Position numbers and translations under genes: made by a program. This document shows positions 7,413-11,596 of a stretch of 11,596 bases of DNA, piece after piece. The notes below the pieces were generated by a model. It saw only the letters and a program-made list of their open reading frames with translations. It ran no database searches and was not told the origin of the DNA. Origin of the DNA: an uncultured Clostridia bacterium (GTDB lineage: Bacteria; Bacillota_A; Clostridia; Oscillospirales; Acutalibacteraceae); the NCBI GenBank assembly GCA_937891215.1, contig CALAEU010000085.1, positions 1 to 11,596 of the forward strand. The letters run 5' to 3'. Each line of letters begins with the position of its first letter. Positions within the stretch are counted from its first letter, which is position 1.

Positions 7413-7692
7413 ATGACTCACACAAATATTAAATGGGCAAGTAAAACCGTTTGAACAGATAGGCGAGGGTTCAGAAGAAATTAAAGAGTTAGAAAAATTG
7501 ATTGAAAGAAATGGCGAAAGTCTTTGTGAAACTTTAAATAATAATCAAAAAGAAATTTTAGAGAAATATAATGGTTGCATAGAAGAATATTATGGTTTGC
7601 TTATAGAAGATGCTTTTTGTGTAGGTTTTAGCCTTAGTACAAAGATTTTAACAGAGGCTTTAAGTAAGTCGGAAAAAATGTATATGAATTAA
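7413..7692 (+). pseudogene. Small DUF6809-like protein, 5' end broken
   Basis: The frame ending at 7692 is open back to a TGA at 7414-7416 and has no good start before a TTG at 7498. The open part upstream still reads as protein: LTQILNGQVKPFEQIGEGS, then acidic and basic helices, and a C-terminal stretch IEDAFCVGFSLSTKILTEAL. This is the pattern of DUF6809-like small clostridial proteins (about 90 residues, NG-x-I/V-x-P-x-E-Q near the N-terminus, a GF-R/S-L-G/S motif near the end). Two remnants of a start exist. ATG at 7413 is one base out of frame. ATG at 7399 is in frame but reaches TGA after MKPKK. A one-base deletion or a nonsense mutation is therefore likely. Starting at TTG 7498 would give only 64 residues and drop the family's N-terminal motif, so I think that less likely. 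No clear ribosome binding site was seen. Function unknown. Confidence 0.55.
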
Positions 7693-7735
7693 ACAAACTC
7701 GTGTGTAGCAAAAACTATACACGAGTTTGTTTTAT
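7691..7735. terminator. Strong bidirectional Rho-independent terminator
   Basis: An 18-bp stem (7691-7708 with 7715-7732, one G-U pair) closes a six-base loop CAAAAA. T-rich tracts follow the stem on the plus strand (TTTGTTTT) and on the minus strand (TTTGTTT). It sits between the convergent ends of the small plus-strand gene (stop at 7692) and the minus-strand amidohydrolase (stop at 7743), and can serve both. Confidence 0.85.
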
Positions 7736-7742
7736 CTAATAT

Positions 7743-8552
7743 CTAAGACTTAACACCTAACACCTTCAAAATATTCTTACTGAAAATCTTTTCCAATTCT
7801 TCATCGGTTAAACCTAACGAGAGAATATAATCTAATTCATCTTTCTGTCGCCACATCGGGTAGTCGGTTGCAAAAATTACTTTATCGGCACCGTAACGAC
7901 GGATGATTTTAAGAGAAGTTTCTTTTTCTAAAGCAAAGAAAGCGGAGCAGGTGTCAACATATAAATTCGGTATTTTACATAGTTTTTCACTTGCTTCTTC
8001 CCAGATAGAGTAGCCACCGAAGTGCGCACCTATAACAGTTAAATCAGTGTAAATTTCCATTACAGGAAGAAGTCTGTTTGGGTTAGAATTATCGTAACGG
8101 TCATCACCGGTGTGCATTAAAATAGGTAAGTGGTACTTTTCGCAAAGTTCATAAATTTTAAGACAACGGTAATCATCAATTTTAAAATTCTGAATATCGG
8201 GGTGAAGTTTTACACCTTTAAGACCTAAAGAAATAAGTTCTTTTACATCTCTCTCCAAATCGTCAGAATTCGGGTGGAGTGTGCCGAAACCTATAAATTT
8301 GTCGGTATGTTTATTTACTTCCTCCGCTATAAAATGATTTATACTCGAAACCTGTTTTTCAGTTGTTGCAACAGATTGTACAAGCATTTTACTCACACCT
8401 GAAAATTCACTTTGTTCTATGAGTTCTTTTGCTGTACCGTGAAAGGGTGCGTGTGTTACACCATAAAATTTATCGGTACTGTCAGTCGCTTTTTGTGCTA
8501 TCTTTTCAGGGTAGATGTGACAGTGTGCATCTATTATATTGTAATTTTTCAT
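7743..8552 (-). CDS. Amidohydrolase family protein (Amidohydro_2-type metal-dependent TIM barrel)
   Basis: This 269-residue protein is of the amidohydrolase superfamily (COG2159/Amidohydro_2 type). The N-terminus carries the metal-binding DAHCHIYP (HxH at residues 10-12). Further along are GLKGVKLHPDIQNF (about 132-145), ILMHTGDD (about 173-180), VIGAHFGG (about 203-210) and, near the C-terminus, KVIFATDYPMWR with the conserved acidic residue. These are the canonical metal and catalytic positions, so an active hydrolase or decarboxylase is likely. Relatives include ACMSD-like decarboxylases and uncharacterised hydrolases; the substrate cannot be told. Length is normal for the simple members. 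A purine-rich GAGATGA lies shortly before the ATG at 8552. The gene stands alone, with a terminator just beyond its stop, and lies between inverted repeats. Confidence 0.88.
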   Translation of the reverse strand: MKNYNIIDAHCHIYPEKIAQKATDSTDKFYGVTHAPFHGTAKELIEQSEFSGVSKMLVQSVATTEKQVSSINHFIAEEVNKHTDKFIGFGTLHPNSDDLERDVKELISLGLKGVKLHPDIQNFKIDDYRCLKIYELCEKYHLPILMHTGDDRYDNSNPNRLLPVMEIYTDLTVIGAHFGGYSIWEEASEKLCKIPNLYVDTCSAFFALEKETSLKIIRRYGADKVIFATDYPMWRQKDELDYILSLGLTDEELEKIFSKNILKVLGVKS

Positions 8553-8613
8553 AATATCATCTCTTTTTTAGATATAAGGAAGCAGGAAACGGGGCTTTGT
8601 TATAAAAGAAATC

Positions 8614-8663
8614 TATCCTACCACTTAAAGTTGAAATTTTAAACAACTAAAAATGATAGGATA
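8614..8663. repeat. Imperfect hairpin repeat upstream of the amidohydrolase gene
   Basis: Two 20-base arms (8614-8633 and 8644-8663) pair at 16 of 20 positions around a ten-base AT loop. The right arm contains part of the inverted repeat that recurs at 7361-7384. The element is AT-rich and encodes nothing visible; it looks like a small intergenic palindromic repeat. Confidence 0.5.
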
Positions 8664-8670
8664 TAGTTTT
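8645..8670 (-). repeat. Inverted repeat, right copy (pairs with 7361-7384)
   Basis: On the minus strand these 26 bases equal the left copy at 7361-7384 with two extra bases (AT). The match includes the whole CCTATCATTTTTAGTT block. With the CTAGT array at 8686-8713 it forms a mirror image of the left boundary, enclosing about 1.3 kb. Confidence 0.7.
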
Positions 8671-8681
8671 TAAATTTTCAA
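8653..8681 (-). promoter_or_regulatory. Possible promoter of the amidohydrolase gene
   Basis: On the minus strand TTGAAA (8681-8676) and TATCAT (8658-8653) are separated by exactly 17 bp and point at the amidohydrolase start at 8552. The -10 lies inside the inverted repeat, so the repeat itself would supply part of the promoter. The region is AT-rich and chance matches are easy, so this is tentative. Confidence 0.3.
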
Positions 8682-8685
8682 TTAA

Positions 8686-8713
8686 CTAGTCCCTAGTATC
8701 TAGTACCTAGTCC
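8686..8713. repeat. CTAGT heptad array, right copy
   Basis: CTAG begins at 8686, 8693, 8700 and 8707, an exact 7-bp period, each followed by T and two variable bases (CC, AT, AC, CC). It lies 15 bases outside the right inverted repeat and mirrors the array at 7322-7350. Confidence 0.75.
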
Positions 8714-8717
8714 ATGG

Positions 8718-8734
8718 GTTTCGCTATGCGAAAC
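8718..8734 (-). other. Perfect hairpin directly after the fusion gene stop
   Basis: GTTTCGC and GCGAAAC form a perfect 7-bp stem around a three-base loop, immediately after the TAA at 8735-8737 on the minus strand. No T tract follows (CCATGGACTAGG comes next), so it is not a classical Rho-independent terminator. It could protect the mRNA 3' end or cause pausing. Confidence 0.5.
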
Positions 8735-11263
8735 TTACGCAGTCTCAACTGAATTTGCTTTTTGAAGATTATACTTCTCAATAGCATTTTCACGCATTTT
8801 GTATTTAAGAATTTTACCTGCAGCATTCATTGGGAATGAATCTACAAAGTCAATGTATTTCGGAACCTTGTGACGAGCCATGTGGTCCATAATGTATTGT
8901 TTCATTTCTTCAACAGTCATTGAAATATCTTCTTTAAGAATGATACAAGCCATTATTTCTTCGCCATATTGTTCATCAGGAACCCCAATAACCTGAACAT
9001 CTTTAACATTTTCGTGGGTGTAAATAAACTCTTCAATTTCTTTAGGGTAAATATTTTCACCACCACGAATAATCATATCTTTAAGTCTGCCGGTAATTCT
9101 GTAGTTGCCATCAGGAGTTCTGCAAGCAAGGTCACCAGTGTGAAGCCAGCCGTCTTTGTCAATAGCGGCAGCAGTTGCTTTAGGCATTTTGTAGTAGCCT
9201 TTCATAATATTGTAACCACGGGCAACAAATTCACCATTTACTTCATCAGGACAATCTTCACCAGTTTCGGGGTCAACTATTTTACATTCAATTTCAGGTA
9301 ATGCTCTACCAACAGTAGCAACTCTGACATCAAGTGGGTCGTCTGTTGAACTCATTGTACAACCAGGTGAAGCCTCAGTCTGACCGTAAACAATAGTGAT
9401 TTCTTTCATATTCATTTTATTGACAACATCCTGCATAACAGCAATAGGGCAAGGGCTACCTGCCATGATGCCTGTACGCATATATGAAAAGTCTGTTTTC
9501 GGGAAGTCAGGGTGCTCTAAAAGAGCAATGAACATTGTAGGAACACCGTGGAATGCAGTAATTCTTTCAGAATTTATACAAGCAAGAGCCGGTTTTGGTG
9601 AGAAGTATGGAAGTGGTAAAATTGTGCCGCCGTGTGTCATTGTTGCGGTCATAGCAAGAACCATACCAAAACAGTGGAACATTGGCACCTGAATCATCAT
9701 TCTGTCAGCAGTAGAAAGATCCATTCTGTCACCGATATTTTTACCATTATTAACAATGTTGTAGTGAGTGAGCATAACACCTTTAGGGAACCCGGTTGTA
9801 CCTGATGTATATTGCATATTACAAACATCATTTACATCTACAGTAGCAGCTAATCTATAAACTTCTTCTTTTGGTACAGATGGTGCTCTTTTTATTGCTT
9901 CTTCCCATGTAAGACAACCTTTTTTCTTGAAACCTACTGTAATAACATTTCTTAAGAATGGTAATCTCTTTGAGTGGAGTGGTTCGCCAGGAACTGTGTT
10001 CTCGAGTTCAGGGCAGAGTTCACCGATAATCTCATCGTAATTTGAATCACGATAACCATCAATCATAATAAGTGTGTGTGTATCAGATTGTTTTAACAAG
10101 TACTCTGCTTCGTGAATTTTGTAAGCAGTATTCATTGTAACAAGCACTGCACCGATTTTTGTAGCAGCCCAGAATGCGATATACCATTGCGGCACATTCG
10201 TTGCCCACACTGCAACATGGCTACCTGGTTTTACACCAAGAGAAATAAATGCACGACAACATTCGTCAACATCATCACGGAATTCTGAATATGTTCTTGT
10301 GTAGTCAAGAGTAGTGTATTTAAAAGCGTACTGGTCAGGGAATTCTTCGACCATTTTGTCGAGTACCTGTGAAAATGTAGCATCAATAAGTGTTTCTTTT
10401 TTCCATACATATTTACCGGTATGAGTTTTGTTTGAGTAAAGAGTTTTCTTTGCTCTTGAAGTGTTACCAAACTGAGCCATAAAACTAACGAAGTGAGAGA
10501 AAATAATTTCCATATCGTCAAGTTCAGGCATCCATTTAGGGTCCCACTCAATTGAAGCAAAACCGTTATAGTTTACAGAAGTAAGTGCTAAAACAGCTTC
10601 TTCAATAGGGTATTCACCCTCACCTATAAGGCAATACTTAATTTCGCCATCTTCTTTTTGGGCATCTTTTATGTGTACGTGTTTTACATAAGCACCAAGA
10701 TTTTTAATTGTTGTTTCAGGTTCTTCGCCTGCAATAAAATATGGTGAGTAAAAATCCCAGAGTGCTGCAAGAGAATCACAAGAGAATGTGTTGAGAACTT
10801 CGAGTAATTTTGTTGTATCTGAGAAAAGTCCTGATGTTTCAATGATAATTGTAACATTAATCTTTTCGGCTTCAGGAATGATTTCAGAAAGTACAGAAAC
10901 AACTTCTTGTTTCTGTTCTTCAAAATCTGCACCTGTGTCAGTTGCTTTAATGCGTACAAAAGGAATGTGAAGTGTAGAAGCAATCTGAAGACATTTGTTA
11001 AGTTCTTCCAAAAATGCTTCTCTTTCGTCCTTTGAAGCAGGATTTTTAAGTGTATCAATACAAGGAATTCTTAAATTTTTTTCGTAAAGCTCACGAACAG
11101 TAGCTTGTGCGGCACTCATATAAAATGCACCGTTTTTTTCTGTGAATGAGGGGTTGTTTACATTGTGGAGTTCAATTCCGTTAAAACCTTGCTCTGTTGC
11201 AATTCTTGTGAAATCTTCCCACAAATAGCCGTGCCAACCTTTAGTTGAAAAAGAAAGTTTCAT
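8735..11263 (-). CDS. Fusion protein: xylose-isomerase-like TIM barrel + AMP-forming acyl-CoA synthetase
   Basis: One uninterrupted 842-codon frame encodes two families. Residues 1 to about 265 form a sugar phosphate isomerase/epimerase (AP-endonuclease-2, COG1082) barrel, with GFNGIELHN, TIIIETSG (E142), LWD (D170), HVHIKD (H197), GEGEYP and ASIEWDP (E239). Residues from about 285 to the end form a full FadD-type ligase. It has the P-loop YTSGTTGFPKGV at 485-496, YGQTEAS at 626-632, HTGDL at 708-712, hinge GRLKDMIIRGGENIYP at 725-740, and NAAGKILK with catalytic K817. The ligase part should activate a carboxylic acid through an acyl-adenylate to acyl-CoA in the cytoplasm. Its nearest types are medium/long-chain fatty acid ligases, but the substrate is unknown. 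The barrel may act on a related hydroxy-acid or sugar-like compound; this is inference. The barrel lacks the usual histidine after D170 (FYSPY). The start ATG at 11263 has a strong AAGGGGTG upstream and follows leuA by 13 bases, so co-transcription is likely. Confidence 0.9.
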   Translation of the reverse strand: MKLSFSTKGWHGYLWEDFTRIATEQGFNGIELHNVNNPSFTEKNGAFYMSAAQATVRELYEKNLRIPCIDTLKNPASKDEREAFLEELNKCLQIASTLHIPFVRIKATDTGADFEEQKQEVVSVLSEIIPEAEKINVTIIIETSGLFSDTTKLLEVLNTFSCDSLAALWDFYSPYFIAGEEPETTIKNLGAYVKHVHIKDAQKEDGEIKYCLIGEGEYPIEEAVLALTSVNYNGFASIEWDPKWMPELDDMEIIFSHFVSFMAQFGNTSRAKKTLYSNKTHTGKYVWKKETLIDATFSQVLDKMVEEFPDQYAFKYTTLDYTRTYSEFRDDVDECCRAFISLGVKPGSHVAVWATNVPQWYIAFWAATKIGAVLVTMNTAYKIHEAEYLLKQSDTHTLIMIDGYRDSNYDEIIGELCPELENTVPGEPLHSKRLPFLRNVITVGFKKKGCLTWEEAIKRAPSVPKEEVYRLAATVDVNDVCNMQYTSGTTGFPKGVMLTHYNIVNNGKNIGDRMDLSTADRMMIQVPMFHCFGMVLAMTATMTHGGTILPLPYFSPKPALACINSERITAFHGVPTMFIALLEHPDFPKTDFSYMRTGIMAGSPCPIAVMQDVVNKMNMKEITIVYGQTEASPGCTMSSTDDPLDVRVATVGRALPEIECKIVDPETGEDCPDEVNGEFVARGYNIMKGYYKMPKATAAAIDKDGWLHTGDLACRTPDGNYRITGRLKDMIIRGGENIYPKEIEEFIYTHENVKDVQVIGVPDEQYGEEIMACIILKEDISMTVEEMKQYIMDHMARHKVPKYIDFVDSFPMNAAGKILKYKMRENAIEKYNLQKANSVETA

Positions 11264-11270
11264 TTTTTGT

Positions 11271-11278
11271 CACCCCTT
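11271..11278 (-). promoter_or_regulatory. Ribosome binding site of the fusion gene, overlapping the leuA stop
   Basis: AAGGGGTG on the minus strand lies seven bases before the ATG at 11263, and its first two bases are part of the leuA stop codon TAA (11279-11277). It fixes the start of the fusion gene at 11263 and suggests translational coupling with leuA. Confidence 0.75.
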
Positions 11279-11596
11279 AAATTTCTTCAAAAATAATCTT
11301 GTTAATTGCGTTTATATAAGCGCGGATACTTGCACCTATAATATCTGTTGAAACACCGTTGCCGGAATAGAGTTTGCCATTTGAACGGAGTTTTACGAGT
11401 GCAGAACCTGTTGCTTCTCTGCCTTCTGTAACAGAGTGAATCTGGAAATCATCAAGCTCGTAGTGGTGACCGATAATCTGCTCGATTGCAAGGAAAGCGG
11501 CGTCGATAGGACCGTCACCCGTGGAAACACCCGTAAACTTTTCGCCGTCTTTTTCGTAATAAGTATCAATGGAGTCACGGGTTGTACCTGCAATAG
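11277..11596 (-). CDS. leuA: 2-isopropylmalate synthase, C-terminal regulatory domain (5' part outside window)
   Basis: The last 106 codons of a minus-strand gene are present, ending in TAA at 11279-11277. The encoded piece contains GVSTGDGPIDAAFLAIEQI, YELDDFQIHSVTEG, GSALVKL, and GNGVSTDIIGASIRAYINAINKI. This is the pattern of the LeuA allosteric (leucine-binding) dimer domain. LeuA condenses acetyl-CoA with 2-ketoisovalerate as the first committed step of leucine synthesis and is feedback-inhibited through this domain. The catalytic HMGL-like barrel lies outside the window. Related homocitrate or citramalate synthases share the domain, so a paralogue is possible, but the motifs fit LeuA best. 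Codons ending in C (GAC, ATC, TTC, CGC) are visibly more frequent than in the neighbouring genes, which hints at higher expression. Confidence 0.88.
   Translation of the reverse strand, partial: IAGTTRDSIDTYYEKDGEKFTGVSTGDGPIDAAFLAIEQIIGHHYELDDFQIHSVTEGREATGSALVKLRSNGKLYSGNGVSTDIIGASIRAYINAINKIIFEEI

Noticed and set aside
7414..7416. TGA as a recoded sense codon in the small gene
   Set aside because: TGA is used as a normal stop by other genes here (for example spoIIIAA, spoIIIAD and spoIIIAH), and no selenocysteine-type element was evident.
8412..8642. Plus-strand frame opposite the 5' end of the amidohydrolase gene
   Set aside because: It mostly mirrors the conserved N-terminal HxH region of the minus-strand gene and runs into the repeat; there is no independent support.
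8969..9301. Plus-strand open frame of 110 codons
   Set aside because: It lies opposite the conserved acyl-CoA ligase motifs of the minus-strand gene and has no recognisable domain; it is a shadow frame. The same applies to the frames at 9396-9692, 10231-10560, 10684-11058 and 10788-10970.
11393..11593. Minus-strand open frame of 66 codons near the window end
   Set aside because: It is out of frame with the clear LeuA C-terminal domain on the same strand and has no family resemblance.

Overview
The window looks like chromosomal DNA of a low-GC, endospore-forming Firmicute, most likely a gut-type clostridium (Eubacteriales, Oscillospiraceae/Lachnospiraceae-like). The basis is a complete eight-gene spoIIIA sporulation operon, AT-rich codon use, AGGAG/AAGGGG-type ribosome binding sites and a YfhO-family membrane protein. 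Standard bacterial code fits throughout. No tRNA, rRNA, CRISPR array, transposase or phage gene was seen.

Layout. (1) Positions 1-2468, minus strand: most of a large polytopic YfhO-family protein whose C-terminal end lies outside the window. Its leader carries a good sigma-A-type promoter overlapped by a tandem pair of operator-like dyads. (2) Positions 2672-7309, plus strand: spoIIIAA-AB-AC-AD-AE-AF-AG-AH, tightly packed with overlaps or gaps of at most 3 nt, and closed by a hairpin that overlaps the last stop codon. These genes encode the mother-cell half of the channel that joins mother cell and forespore during engulfment. (3) Positions 7322-8713: a 1.4 kb segment bounded at both ends by a four-unit CTAGTNN heptad array and an inverted copy of a 24-26 bp repeat. 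It holds the remains of a small DUF6809-like gene on the plus strand, a strong bidirectional terminator, and a minus-strand amidohydrolase gene. (4) Positions 8735-11263, minus strand: an 842-codon gene that fuses a xylose-isomerase/AP-endonuclease-2-type TIM barrel to a complete AMP-forming acyl-CoA synthetase. (5) Positions 11277-11596, minus strand: the 3' end of leuA (2-isopropylmalate synthase, leucine-binding regulatory domain), only 13 nt upstream of the fusion gene and probably co-transcribed with it.

The most unusual items are the TIM-barrel/acyl-CoA-ligase fusion in a leuA operon, the symmetric CTAG-heptad plus inverted-repeat boundaries, and the duplicated dyads over the yfhO-like promoter. 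The spoIIIA operon is canonical in gene order. Its downstream neighbours are not the genes usually found after it.
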